Both the position numbers and the translations under genes were made by a program. 64,000 nucleotides of DNA from Anianabacter salinae (GTDB taxonomy: Bacteria; Pseudomonadota; Alphaproteobacteria; Rhodobacterales; Rhodobacteraceae). Of this stretch, positions 17,573-25,670 are shown piece after piece. Where the stretch lies: NCBI RefSeq assembly GCF_019061145.1, contig NZ_JAHQZS010000003.1, forward strand, positions 62,001-126,000, in the 5' to 3' direction. The notes below the pieces were generated by a model that did no database searches, was not told the DNA's origin, and was given only the letters and a program-made list of their open reading frames with translations. Each line of letters starts with the position of its first letter. The stretch's first letter is position 1.

Positions 17573-18334
17573 ATGTCCGATCCACAGTTCATCGACACGC
17601 CGCAGGGGCGCCGCATCGCCTATCACGTCACGCGGGGCGCCGGGCCGGGCATCGTGTTCCTGGGCGGCTTCAAGTCGGACATGGACGGCACCAAGGCGCT
17701 GCACCTCGAGACCTGGGCGCGTGCGCTGGGCCGCGGCTTTCTGCGCTTTGACTACTCCGGGCATGGCCGATCTTCTGGCGCGTTCGAGGACGGCGCCATC
17801 GGCGACTGGGCCGAGGACGCGGTAGCGGCGATCGAGCGGCTTACGAATGGCCCGCAAATCCTTGTCGGCTCGTCCATGGGCGGCTGGATCGCGCTGTTGG
17901 TGGCGCGGTCGATGCCCGAGCGGGTGGCGGGCCTCGTTGGCATCGCCGCCGCGCCCGATTTCACCGAGGACGGGTTCTGGGCCGAGTTCACCGAGGACCA
18001 GCGCGCCGAGATCATGGAAACCGGGCGCCTTGAACGGCCCTCAGACTACAGCGATGCGCCCTACATCATCACCCGGCGTCTGATCGAGGACGGGCGAGAC
18101 CACCTTGTCCTGCGCCGCCCGCTTGCCCTGCCGTTTCCGGTGCGGTTGTTGCAGGGCACCGCGGACGAGGACGTGTCCGTGGACCGGCCGCTGGCCCTGA
18201 TGGATCATGCCGACTGTGCCGACATGCGGCTGACGCTGGTCAAGGGCGCCGACCACCGCTTTTCCTCGCCCGACTGTCTTGCGATGATGGAGCAGGCGAT
18301 CATCGACGTCACCCACCGCGCACAGGATCTCTAG
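17573..18334 (+). CDS. Alpha/beta hydrolase, ABHD10-like
   Basis: The 253-residue serine hydrolase has an oxyanion region FLGGFKSDMDGTKA, the nucleophile elbow GSSMGG (Ser101), a likely acid in TADEDV and a catalytic His in KGADHRFS. The layout resembles the ABHD10/palmitoyl-protein-thioesterase-like group of alphaproteobacteria. GGAGG precedes the ATG. It heads a compact four-gene run (hydrolase, hydrolase, VOC, M15-like) with spacings of 1 base or overlaps. Confidence 0.85.
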   Translation: MSDPQFIDTPQGRRIAYHVTRGAGPGIVFLGGFKSDMDGTKALHLETWARALGRGFLRFDYSGHGRSSGAFEDGAIGDWAEDAVAAIERLTNGPQILVGSSMGGWIALLVARSMPERVAGLVGIAAAPDFTEDGFWAEFTEDQRAEIMETGRLERPSDYSDAPYIITRRLIEDGRDHLVLRRPLALPFPVRLLQGTADEDVSVDRPLALMDHADCADMRLTLVKGADHRFSSPDCLAMMEQAIIDVTHRAQDL

Positions 18335-18335
18335 T

Positions 18336-19316
18336 ATGATCGGACTGCTTCGCATGGTTGCCTGGATCGTTGTCCTGTCGGTGATCGTCTCGGCCGCCGT
18401 CTGGTATCTTGGCCCCCGCGAGCCGGTCGTGACCGACGCGGATTTCGATCAAGGCGCGCTTGGCGACGATCTTGATGCCTACTTCCAGCGTGTCGAAGCG
18501 GATGTGCCGGACCTGCGCGAAGCGGCGCGCAAGCGCGTCGTCTGGGCTGGCGCGCCGGGCGCCGTGACGCCGCTGGCGATCCTCTACCTTCACGGCTTTT
18601 CAGCCTCGGCAGAGGAAATCCGGCCCGTCCCCGACATCGTCGCGGACGCGCTGGGCGCCAACCTGATCTACACCCGGCTGACCGGGCATGGCCGCGACGG
18701 CGCCGCGATGGCCGAGGCGTCGGTGCAGGACTGGATGGGCGACGTGGCCGAGGGCCTGGCCGCCGCCCGGCAGGTCGGTGAGCGCGTCGTGATCCTGTCG
18801 GTGTCGACCGGCGGCACACTGGCCGCGCTGGTGCCGTTTGACGCCGCGATGAGCGAGGATCTCGCCGGAATCGCCTTTGTCTCGCCGAACTTCCGCATCG
18901 CCAACCCCGCCGCCGCGCTGCTGACATGGCCGATGGCGCGAACGTGGGTGCCGCTCGTGACCGGGCAAGACCGCGCGTTCGAGCCGCAGAACCCCGAACA
19001 CGCCGCCCACTGGACCACGCGCTATCCGACCCGCGCACTGATGCCGATGGCGGCTGTCGTGCGTCATGCCTCGGGCCGAGACTATGGCGGTGTCGATGTG
19101 CCCGCGCTGTTCGCCTTTTCACCTGACGACGCCATCGTCGATCAGTCCCGCACCCGCGAGATCGCGGAGGGATGGGGCGGTCCTGCGCGGATCGAGCCGA
19201 TCACTCTGACGCCCGGAAACGACCCAGACAATCATGTCATCGCGGGTGACATCCTCAGCCCCGGCATGACCCAGCCCGTGGCCGAGATCATCATCGACTG
19301 GGCAGGGGGATTGTGA
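18336..19316 (+). CDS. Membrane-anchored alpha/beta hydrolase
   Basis: The 326-residue protein begins with an N-terminal hydrophobic anchor (residues 7-25) followed by an alpha/beta hydrolase domain with YLHGFSAS (84-91), the nucleophile motif SVSTGG (Ser157), an acid region FSPDDAIV and a His in DPDNHVIAG. It resembles carboxylesterase/monoacylglycerol-lipase-like enzymes; the substrate is unknown. It starts one base after the previous stop and its stop shares a base with the next start. Confidence 0.83.
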   Translation: MIGLLRMVAWIVVLSVIVSAAVWYLGPREPVVTDADFDQGALGDDLDAYFQRVEADVPDLREAARKRVVWAGAPGAVTPLAILYLHGFSASAEEIRPVPDIVADALGANLIYTRLTGHGRDGAAMAEASVQDWMGDVAEGLAAARQVGERVVILSVSTGGTLAALVPFDAAMSEDLAGIAFVSPNFRIANPAAALLTWPMARTWVPLVTGQDRAFEPQNPEHAAHWTTRYPTRALMPMAAVVRHASGRDYGGVDVPALFAFSPDDAIVDQSRTREIAEGWGGPARIEPITLTPGNDPDNHVIAGDILSPGMTQPVAEIIIDWAGGL

Positions 19317-19747
19317 TGGACCAACGCATCAGCCTTATCACGCTTGGCGTGGACGACATGGAACGTGCCGCCGCGTTCTACGAAGCACTCGGCTGGACCC
19401 GCGTAGAATCGCCGGACGGCGTGATCGCCTTCGACCTGATCGGGCAGACGCTTGGGCTTTATCCCAAGGCAGACCTGGCCCGCGACATGGGCGTGGCTGC
19501 CGAGACGCTGAAAGGTTCGGGCGGCGTGACGCTGGCGCATAACCTGCGCGAAAAGCACGAGGTCGGACTTTTGGCCGCGCGTTGGGACAAGGCGGGCGGC
19601 ACGGTCCTCAAGGCGCCGCATGACGTGTTCTGGGGGGGCTGCATCGCCTATGTCGCCGACCCCGATGGCGTGGTGTGGGAACTGGCGTGGAACCCCCATG
19701 CGCCGCTGGGACAGGACGGCGCGTTCCAGTGGAACGGCGCGCTTTGA
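19316..19747 (+). CDS. VOC family (glyoxalase/bleomycin-resistance fold) protein
   Basis: The 143-residue protein has the VOC fold in two halves: LGVDDMERAAAFYEALGW and YVADPDGVVWELAWNPH. Classic metal ligands are not all obvious: the first-half His is replaced (ITLGVDD), while Glu in VWELAW is kept, so the enzymatic role is uncertain. ATG at 19316 shares its A with the preceding TGA. Confidence 0.83.
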   Translation: MDQRISLITLGVDDMERAAAFYEALGWTRVESPDGVIAFDLIGQTLGLYPKADLARDMGVAAETLKGSGGVTLAHNLREKHEVGLLAARWDKAGGTVLKAPHDVFWGGCIAYVADPDGVVWELAWNPHAPLGQDGAFQWNGAL

Positions 19748-20391
19748 AGCCGCCAGGCAGTTTCCTGTCACTTGAAAAGCTGGGGCGGGTTCGGCTGTCG
19801 CGGCATTTCGAGCTCCGCAATTTCCTGTATTCCGACATCGCCAATTTCTACGGGCGGCCAAACATCCCCGATGACCCGGACCTCGCCATCGCCGCAGGGC
19901 GGCGGCTGGCCGAGGAGTTGCTGGAACCGCTGATCGAGACGTTCGGACCGATCGATGTGCGGTCGGCCTATCGCTCGCCCGCGCTGAACCATTTTGGCGC
20001 GACCGAGGTGCGCCCGCAGAAATGCTCGGCCAACGAAAGGAACTACGCGGGCCATATCTGGGACCGCCGCGATGCCGAGGGACGCATGGGCGCCTGCGTC
20101 AGCGTCGGCATCCCGTGGTTCGGGCGGCAGGGCGAGGCCGGGCGCGACTGGCGCGACCTGGCGTGGTGGCTCTACGATCACCTCGATTTCCACGAGGTGT
20201 ATGTCTTCGGCAAATCGGCGGTGTTCAACCTGACGTGGCGCGAGGCACCACAGAAACGCATCCTCAGCTACCAGTCGCCCAAGGGGCTGCTGGTGGGGCC
20301 GGACCGCGACGCCGAACCGGGGCGGCACGCGCGCTATGCGGATTTCCCAGCCTTTCGCGGCATCCGCTATCCGGCGATCCCCGGCATGTGA
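19744..20391 (+). CDS. Hypothetical protein with a weak M15 peptidase-like motif
   Basis: The product is 215 residues if read from TTG at 19744, which overlaps the VOC stop (TTGA). The segment RSAYRSPALNHFG resembles the SxYRSPxLN motif of M15 (D-Ala-D-Ala carboxypeptidase-like) proteins, and AGHIWDRRDAEG could carry a metal-binding His. The full HxxxxxxD...H set was not recognised, so catalysis is unproven. The start is uncertain: no in-frame ATG near the conserved N-terminus (RLSRHFELRNFLYSD) and no strong ribosome-binding site. Confidence 0.6.
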   Translation: MKPPGSFLSLEKLGRVRLSRHFELRNFLYSDIANFYGRPNIPDDPDLAIAAGRRLAEELLEPLIETFGPIDVRSAYRSPALNHFGATEVRPQKCSANERNYAGHIWDRRDAEGRMGACVSVGIPWFGRQGEAGRDWRDLAWWLYDHLDFHEVYVFGKSAVFNLTWREAPQKRILSYQSPKGLLVGPDRDAEPGRHARYADFPAFRGIRYPAIPGM

Positions 20392-20508
20392 CACGGCGGG
20401 GGCGGCGCCTTCGCCACAATCCCCGAAAACGGCAGGCCGACGCGCGACATCCTGTTGACCAGCCTCAGCCTTCTGCAACTCTCGCCGCAGGAAACGGACC
20501 AAAGGCCC

Positions 20509-21219
20509 ATGCCAGACCCACTTGTCCTGCTGCCAGACATGATGTGCGACGCCCGCCTGTTCGGGCCGCAGATTGCTGCGCTGTCGGCCACCCACGCGCT
20601 GCACCTTGCGCCGCTGACGGGCGGGCATTCCGTCGAGGCGCTGGCGGCGAAGGTGCTGACCCATGTGCCCGAGCGCTTTGCGCTGGCGGGGCAGGGGTTC
20701 GGCGCGATGGTCGCAATGGAGGTGCTCAAGCGCGCGGGTGGCCGGGTCAGCCGCATCGCGCTGATCGACACGACCTGCCATGCCGAATTGCCCACCACCG
20801 CCGCTGCCCGCGAGGAACGGATCGTCGCGGTGCAGGGCGGACGGCTGCGTGAGGTGCTGGAGGCCGATGTACGCCGCGACGCGCCCACCGGGCCCTATCG
20901 CGGCGAAATTCTGGATCTGCTGCAAGACATGGGCATGGCGCTGGGCGATGGCGTCTACATCGCCCAGTCACGCGCGATGCAGCGCAGGCCCGACCAGCAG
21001 TCGACGCTGCGCCGCATCAAGGTGCCGGGGCTTGTCGTGTGCGGCGACGAGGACAACGTCTACCCCGAGCGCCGCCATGCCTTCATGGCCGACCTGATGC
21101 CAAACGCCCGGCTGGAAGTCATACGGCAGTGCGGTCGTCGGCCTTCTCTGGAACGGCCTGATCGTCTGACCGAGATTTTGTCGCGGTGGCTTTCGGCGCC
21201 GGACGGGCAGGTGTCTTGA
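20509..21219 (+). CDS. Alpha/beta hydrolase-fold protein lacking catalytic Ser and His (probable pseudoenzyme)
   Basis: The 236-residue product has a clear alpha/beta hydrolase fold (VLLPDMMCDARLFGPQ, then the elbow region). Where active relatives have GxSxG the sequence is GQGFG (61-65), giving Gly63 in place of the nucleophile. The conserved Cys-Gly-His near the C-terminus reads CGRRPSLERP, giving Arg210 in place of His. The acid-containing CGDEDNVYP is kept. The last 101 bases overlap the convergent phaZ gene, and the His-to-Arg site is inside that overlap. Position beside the PHA genes hints at a regulatory or binding role, but this is inference. Confidence 0.75.
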   Translation: MPDPLVLLPDMMCDARLFGPQIAALSATHALHLAPLTGGHSVEALAAKVLTHVPERFALAGQGFGAMVAMEVLKRAGGRVSRIALIDTTCHAELPTTAAAREERIVAVQGGRLREVLEADVRRDAPTGPYRGEILDLLQDMGMALGDGVYIAQSRAMQRRPDQQSTLRRIKVPGLVVCGDEDNVYPERRHAFMADLMPNARLEVIRQCGRRPSLERPDRLTEILSRWLSAPDGQVS

Positions 21220-22450
21220 CGGACGCGTTCGCGTCGATGAAGTCCAGCACCAGCGGGCGAATGTTGTTCCGCCACGACTTGCCCGCAAAGATTCCGTAGT
21301 GTCCCGCACCCGGTTCGAGGTGCGCGGCCTTCTTGGCATCAGGCAGGTTGGTCAGAAGATCCAACGCTGCAAGACACTGGCCCGGGGCCGAGATGTCGTC
21401 ATTCTCGCCCTCGACCACCATCACGGCGACGTCCCTGATCTTGCCCGCGTCGCAGACCTTGCCCTCGACGGTAAAGGTGTTCGACGCGATCTCGGCCGAT
21501 TTGAACACGCGCTCGACGGTCGACAGGTAGAACTCTGCCGTCATGTCCATCACGGCGAGATATTCGTCGTAGAACTTGTTGTGCTTGTCGTGGTCGGCGG
21601 CGTCGCCCTTGGCGACGTTCATGATCTGGTCAAAGAACGCCTGCCCGTGCCGGTCGGCGTTCATCGACATGAAGGACGACAGTTGCAGAAGGCCGGGATA
21701 GACCATCCGCCCCACGCCCTTGTATTTGAAGCCGACGCGCTGGATCACCAACTCTTCCAGCTGGCCCATCGTCACGCTGCGGCCGAAATCGGTCACATCC
21801 GTCGCCGCCGCATTGGGGTCGATGGGGCCACCGATCAGGGTCAGCGTGCGCGGCTGCGCATCGGGTTGCTCCTCGGCCAGCAGCGCGGTCGCGGCCAGCG
21901 CAAGCGGCGCGGGCTGGCAGACGGCGATGACGTGGGTGTCAGGGCCAAGCGCTTTCATGAAGTCGACAAGATAACGGGTGTAATCCTCGACATCGAACTT
22001 GCCTTCGCTGGCGGGAATGTCGCGGGCATTGTGCCAGTCGGTGATGAACACCTCGCAATCCGTCAGCAGGCTTTTCACGGTCGAGCGCAAAAGGGTGGCG
22101 TAGTGCCCGGACATCGGGGCGACCAGCAGAACCCGGCGCGGGCGCGGTGCACGTCCGACCGCCTTGAAATGGATCAGATCGCCAAAGGCGCGTTCCTGCA
22201 CCTTGTCGACTTGCACGACGTGGTCGCGGCCATCCTCGGCGACGACGGTGTCGATGCCCCAGTCGGGCTTGACGACCATGCGCGCAAAGCTGCGTTCGGT
22301 GACATCGCCCCAGGCGGCGAGCACCTGGAAAAACGGGTTCGGCACAAGGCCGGTCGCAGGGTAGGACCCCATCGCCGAGGCGGTCGCGCCAAGCCACTGG
22401 TTGGTATTCCGGACGGTTTCCATCCAGTCGTAAGTCGCCATGAAACGCAT
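21119..22450 (-). CDS. phaZ: Intracellular polyhydroxyalkanoate depolymerase
   Basis: The 443-residue alpha/beta-fold enzyme degrades native intracellular PHB granules. The nucleophile is a Cys in VIAVCQPA (Cys178), as in the Ralstonia-type intracellular PhaZ, and the C-terminal depolymerase domain (GPIDPNAA, HLEPGAGHYGIFAGKSWR) is complete. A Pro/Lys-rich, low-complexity tail of about 35 residues (APKATATKSRSDD) follows and overlaps the opposite-strand hydrolase gene. The start at 22450 is a choice among ATGs at 22450 and 22441; a longer frame exists upstream. It is divergent from phaC across 98 bases. Confidence 0.9.
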   Translation of the reverse strand: MRFMATYDWMETVRNTNQWLGATASAMGSYPATGLVPNPFFQVLAAWGDVTERSFARMVVKPDWGIDTVVAEDGRDHVVQVDKVQERAFGDLIHFKAVGRAPRPRRVLLVAPMSGHYATLLRSTVKSLLTDCEVFITDWHNARDIPASEGKFDVEDYTRYLVDFMKALGPDTHVIAVCQPAPLALAATALLAEEQPDAQPRTLTLIGGPIDPNAAATDVTDFGRSVTMGQLEELVIQRVGFKYKGVGRMVYPGLLQLSSFMSMNADRHGQAFFDQIMNVAKGDAADHDKHNKFYDEYLAVMDMTAEFYLSTVERVFKSAEIASNTFTVEGKVCDAGKIRDVAVMVVEGENDDISAPGQCLAALDLLTNLPDAKKAAHLEPGAGHYGIFAGKSWRNNIRPLVLDFIDANASVKTPARPAPKATATKSRSDDQAVPEKADDRTAV

Positions 22451-22548
22451 GATTGTATAACCCCGCGGCGGTCCATTACAGTCGGGCAACATATCGCACT
22501 GCGGCGCGTTCATGCTGCGACTGCGAACGGTAGGGGGGATTTCGTGGG

Positions 22549-24339
22549 ATGACAACTGAGGAAAAGGCCAACGAGCCCGATCTGGACCGCCTGAACCAGA
22601 ATCTTGCCCATGTAGAGGAACTTACCCAGCGCCTGATCGCCGCTCTGGGGCGCAAGAAGCCCGCAAATCCCGCGCTTCAAGGGCCCGGCCAGGATCTCTT
22701 CATGAAGGCCGCAGCGGCCTATGTGCAGGAAATGATGGCGAATCCGTCAAAGATGCTGGAGCACCAGATCACCTACTGGGGCAAGTCGCTGCAGCATTAC
22801 GTCGAGGCGCAAAAGGCGCTGTCGCAAGGTCAGCTTGCCGCCCCCGAGGATCATACGGCCAGCGACAAGCGCTTCGACAACCCTCTGTGGCAGACGCACC
22901 CCTATTTCAACTTCATCAAGCAGCAGTACATGTTGAACTCCGAAGCGATGGAACGCGCGGTGGGCGACCTGGACGGGCTTGACCAGCGCGAGCGCCGCCG
23001 CGTCGAGTATTTTACCCGGCAGATCATGGACATGTTCAGCCCGTCGAATTTCCTTGGCACCAACCCCGAGGCGCTGTCGCGCGCGGTCGAGACGGACGGG
23101 CAATCGCTGGTCGACGGGCTTGAGAACCTCGTGCGGGACATCGAGGCGAACGACGGCGACATCCTCGTGACACTGGCCGACAAGGACGCCTTCAAGGTCG
23201 GCGAGAACCTTGCCACCGCCGAGGGCAAGGTCGTCTACCGCAACCGCCTGTTCGAGCTGATCCAGTATGCGCCCAAGACAGAGACGGTGCACGCGACGCC
23301 GCTGATCATCTTCCCGCCGTGGATCAACAAGTTCTACATTCTCGACCTCAAGCCGCAGAATTCGCTGATCCGCTGGGTGGTCGATCAGGGCTACACCCTG
23401 TTCGTCGTAAGCTGGAAGAACCCCGACGAAAGCTATGCCGACGTCGGTCTGGATACCTATGTTCAAGAGGGCTTTCTGACCGCGATTTCCGAGGTGAAAT
23501 CGATCACCGGGCAGGATCAGGTCAACGCCATCGGCTATTGTATCGCGGGCACCACGCTGTCGCTGACCCTGGCGCTGATGCACAAGCGCGGCGACAAGTC
23601 GGTGCGGTCGGCGACGTTCTTCACCACGCTTACCGATTTCTCGGATCAGGGCGAATTCGCCGTGTTCCTGACCGACGATTTCGTCGACGGGATCGAGAAA
23701 GAGGTGCTCGAGAAGGGCTATCTGCACTCGTTCTTCATGTCGCGCACTTTCTCGTTCCTGCGCTCCAAGGACCTTGTCTATGGTCCCGCGATCCGCAGCT
23801 ACATGATGGGCCAGACACCGCCCGCCTTCGATCTGTTGTTCTGGAACGGAGACAGCACCAACCTGCCCGCGCGCATGGCGGTGGAATACCTGCGCTGGCT
23901 GTGCCAGCAAGACCGCCTGGCGCAGGGCACGATCGAGATCTGCGGCGAGACGCTGTCGCTCAAGGACGTGAAGGTGCCGATCTGCGCCATCGCCTGCGAG
24001 ACCGATCATATCGCCGCCTGGAAATCGAGCTACAACGGCATCAGCCACATGGGCAGCCGGTCCAAGACGTTCATCCTGTCGGAGTCGGGGCATATCGCCG
24101 GGATCGTCAATCCGCCGTCGCGGGACAAGTATGGTCACTACATCAATACTGACCTGAACCAGCCGCCCGAGGACTGGCAGGCAGGCGCCGAGTTCCGCAA
24201 ATCCTCGTGGTGGCCCGAGTGGGAAAAGTGGCTGAAGAACCGCTCCGGCAAGCAAATCCCGGCCCGAAACCCCGGCGATTCGGCGCATCCTGTGCTGTGC
24301 GACGCGCCCGGAACCTATGTCCTGGAACACTCCTCTTAG
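22549..24339 (+). CDS. phaC: Class I poly(R)-hydroxyalkanoic acid synthase
   Basis: The 596-residue enzyme polymerises (R)-3-hydroxyacyl-CoA to PHA on granules. The lipase-like box with the catalytic Cys is GYCIAG (Cys331); Asp486 (ETDHIAAW) and His515 (SGHIAG) complete the triad. The N-terminal domain and PWINKFYILDL segment are typical, and the length fits class I (single subunit). It is divergent from phaZ and followed by phaP and phaR in the same direction, the classic alphaproteobacterial PHA cluster. Confidence 0.96.
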   Translation: MTTEEKANEPDLDRLNQNLAHVEELTQRLIAALGRKKPANPALQGPGQDLFMKAAAAYVQEMMANPSKMLEHQITYWGKSLQHYVEAQKALSQGQLAAPEDHTASDKRFDNPLWQTHPYFNFIKQQYMLNSEAMERAVGDLDGLDQRERRRVEYFTRQIMDMFSPSNFLGTNPEALSRAVETDGQSLVDGLENLVRDIEANDGDILVTLADKDAFKVGENLATAEGKVVYRNRLFELIQYAPKTETVHATPLIIFPPWINKFYILDLKPQNSLIRWVVDQGYTLFVVSWKNPDESYADVGLDTYVQEGFLTAISEVKSITGQDQVNAIGYCIAGTTLSLTLALMHKRGDKSVRSATFFTTLTDFSDQGEFAVFLTDDFVDGIEKEVLEKGYLHSFFMSRTFSFLRSKDLVYGPAIRSYMMGQTPPAFDLLFWNGDSTNLPARMAVEYLRWLCQQDRLAQGTIEICGETLSLKDVKVPICAIACETDHIAAWKSSYNGISHMGSRSKTFILSESGHIAGIVNPPSRDKYGHYINTDLNQPPEDWQAGAEFRKSSWWPEWEKWLKNRSGKQIPARNPGDSAHPVLCDAPGTYVLEHSS

Positions 24340-24365
24340 TAAAGTCAGTAGGTTACAGGAATTTT

Positions 24366-24406
24366 GCTGCGGTGCAGCATTAATCCTTGAAATGCTGCAC
24401 CGCAGC
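24366..24406 (+). promoter_or_regulatory. Nested palindromic PhaR operator in front of phaP
   Basis: A perfect 16-bp inverted repeat has arms at 24366-24381 (GCTGCGGTGCAGCATT) and 24391-24406 (AATGCTGCACCGCAGC), separated by 9 bases. Each arm itself contains a CTGCNNNGCAG palindrome, the site reported for PhaR of Paracoccus. The right arm lies within the promoter-like pair that follows, so bound PhaR would block RNA polymerase. Confidence 0.75.
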
Positions 24407-24417
24407 GCGCATATTCT
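24388..24417 (+). promoter_or_regulatory. Probable phaP promoter
   Basis: TTGAAA (24388-24393) and TATTCT (24412-24417) are spaced by 18 bases and overlap the right arm of the PhaR operator. A GGAG site precedes the phaP ATG at 24471. Confidence 0.5.
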
Positions 24418-24470
24418 GTGCAGACGCAGCAAGACCCGCGCCTACCGAAATTTGAATCAGGAGAGTTCCC

Positions 24471-24929
24471 ATGGCTACCAAGACCGCAACCACCGACTAC
24501 ACCAAGATGATGAAAGACATGATGGGCGCATTCCCGGTCGACATGACCGCGATGCAGGACACCTTCAAGTCGCAGGCCGATCTGTCGGACAAGATGTCGA
24601 AAGTCGCTTTCGAAGCCGCTGACAAGTCGACCGAGATCTCGACCAAGTGGACCAAAGAGACCCTCGCCAAGCTGGCCGACGTCACCACCGCGAAGGACGA
24701 CGTTGCCGACTACACCAAGGCGATGACCGATTTCGCGTCTTCCCAGGCCGAGATGACCTCGGAAGCGATGTCGGCATTCGCCGAAGTCGCCAAGAAGGTC
24801 CAGATGGAAACCGTCGAGCTGATGCTGTCGGCTGGCAAGACCATGCAGGAAGACGCATCGGTTGCCATGAAGAAGGCATCGGACGACATGACCGCCGCCA
24901 CCAAGAAAGCGACCGCAGCAGCGAAGTAA
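24471..24929 (+). CDS. phaP: Phasin, PHA granule-associated protein
   Basis: The 152-residue amphipathic helical protein is rich in Ala, Lys, Met and Thr with no cysteine. It has the phasin_2-type pattern (FKSQADLSDKMSKVAFEAAD) and a Lys/Ala-rich C-terminus (KKATAAAK). Phasins coat PHB granules and control their number. The gene has its own promoter with a double PhaR site and two hairpins after the stop, so it is likely made as an abundant monocistronic message. Confidence 0.92.
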   Translation: MATKTATTDYTKMMKDMMGAFPVDMTAMQDTFKSQADLSDKMSKVAFEAADKSTEISTKWTKETLAKLADVTTAKDDVADYTKAMTDFASSQAEMTSEAMSAFAEVAKKVQMETVELMLSAGKTMQEDASVAMKKASDDMTAATKKATAAAK

Positions 24930-24945
24930 TCGCCGCGCGATCTTC

Positions 24946-24977
24946 CGGCATCCCCCTTCTCCTCCCTGGGGATGCCG
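24946..24977 (+). terminator. First hairpin of a tandem pair after phaP
   Basis: A perfect 10-bp stem, CGGCATCCCC (24946-24955) and GGGGATGCCG (24968-24977), lies just after the phaP stop. There is no T-run directly after, so it may protect the 3' end. Confidence 0.55.
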
Positions 24978-24984
24978 AACTTTG

Positions 24985-25017
24985 AAGGGCGGGCCTTGTG
25001 CCCGCCCTTTCATTTTG
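24985..25017 (+). terminator. Intrinsic terminator after phaP
   Basis: A perfect 10-bp GC-rich stem, AAGGGCGGGC (24985-24994) and GCCCGCCCTT (25000-25009), is followed by a T-rich tail. This is one of the two clearest terminators in the window. Confidence 0.85.
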
Positions 25018-25037
25018 CCGAATCGCGGCGTAGGCTG

Positions 25038-25048
25038 TGCTGCACCGC
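25038..25048 (+). promoter_or_regulatory. Half-site resembling the phaP operator, ahead of phaR
   Basis: TGCTGCACCGC here is identical to the core of the right arm of the phaP operator (24393-24403) and lies 24 bases before the phaR start. It suggests autoregulation of phaR. Confidence 0.5.
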
Positions 25049-25071
25049 CGCAAAGGGGGAGGACGCCCGAC

Positions 25072-25635
25072 ATGGCCAAGGATATCGCGCCGCTTTTGAT
25101 CAAGCGCTATGCCAGCCGACGGCTCTACAACACCGAGACAAGCGACTACGTCACGCTCGAGGATATCGCGGGCTTCATCCGCGGCGGGCGAGATGTGCAG
25201 ATCATCGACCTCAAGACCGGGGACGACCTGACCCGCCAGTATCTTCTGCAGATCGTGGCCGAGCATGAAAGCCGCGGCGAAAGCGTGCTGCCGATCAACG
25301 TGCTGACGGACCTCGTGCGCAGCTACACCTCCGAGGTGCAAAGCGTCGTGCCGCAGTTCCTTGCCGCCAGCTTCGAGATGCTGCGCGACGGGCAATCCAA
25401 GGTGATGGAGAACATGACCTCGATCAACCCGATGGCGACGATGCCGGGGTTCGACATGATGCGAAAGCAGCAAGAGGCGTTCTTCAAGGCGATGTCGGGC
25501 GGCTGGCCCGGTGGCACCGGACCGGCACCCGGCACGGACGCCCCCACCGAGGATGCGTCCAAGGACGATCTGGACGAGATCAAGAAACAGCTTGCCGCCA
25601 TGCAGGCCAAGCTGTCGAGCATGGACAAGAAATAG
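25072..25635 (+). CDS. phaR: Polyhydroxyalkanoate synthesis repressor
   Basis: The 187-residue protein has the N-terminal PHB/PHA accumulation regulator DNA-binding domain (KRYASRRLYNTETSDYVTLE) followed by the second conserved region (LPINVLTDLVRSYTSEVQ) and a polar C-terminal tail. PhaR represses phaP and often itself, and is released by binding to PHA granules. A GGGGGAGG site lies before the ATG at 25072; a longer frame from 24982 covers the terminator and is rejected. An operator-like half-site sits just upstream. Confidence 0.95.
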   Translation: MAKDIAPLLIKRYASRRLYNTETSDYVTLEDIAGFIRGGRDVQIIDLKTGDDLTRQYLLQIVAEHESRGESVLPINVLTDLVRSYTSEVQSVVPQFLAASFEMLRDGQSKVMENMTSINPMATMPGFDMMRKQQEAFFKAMSGGWPGGTGPAPGTDAPTEDASKDDLDEIKKQLAAMQAKLSSMDKK

Positions 25636-25641
25636 CGCGTC

Positions 25642-25666
25642 GGGCCGCCTTGGGGGCGGCCCTTTC
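25642..25666. terminator. Terminator between phaR and the aminotransferase gene
   Basis: A perfect 8-bp stem, GGGCCGCC (25642-25649) and GGCGGCCC (25655-25662), is followed by TTTCG. It sits between convergent genes. Confidence 0.65.
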
Positions 25667-25670
25667 GCGG

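Noticed and set aside
20392-20508. Possible short gene between the M15-like and pseudo-hydrolase genes
   Set aside because: Only a frame extension of the pseudo-hydrolase upstream of its ATG; no separate start signal or conserved-looking sequence.
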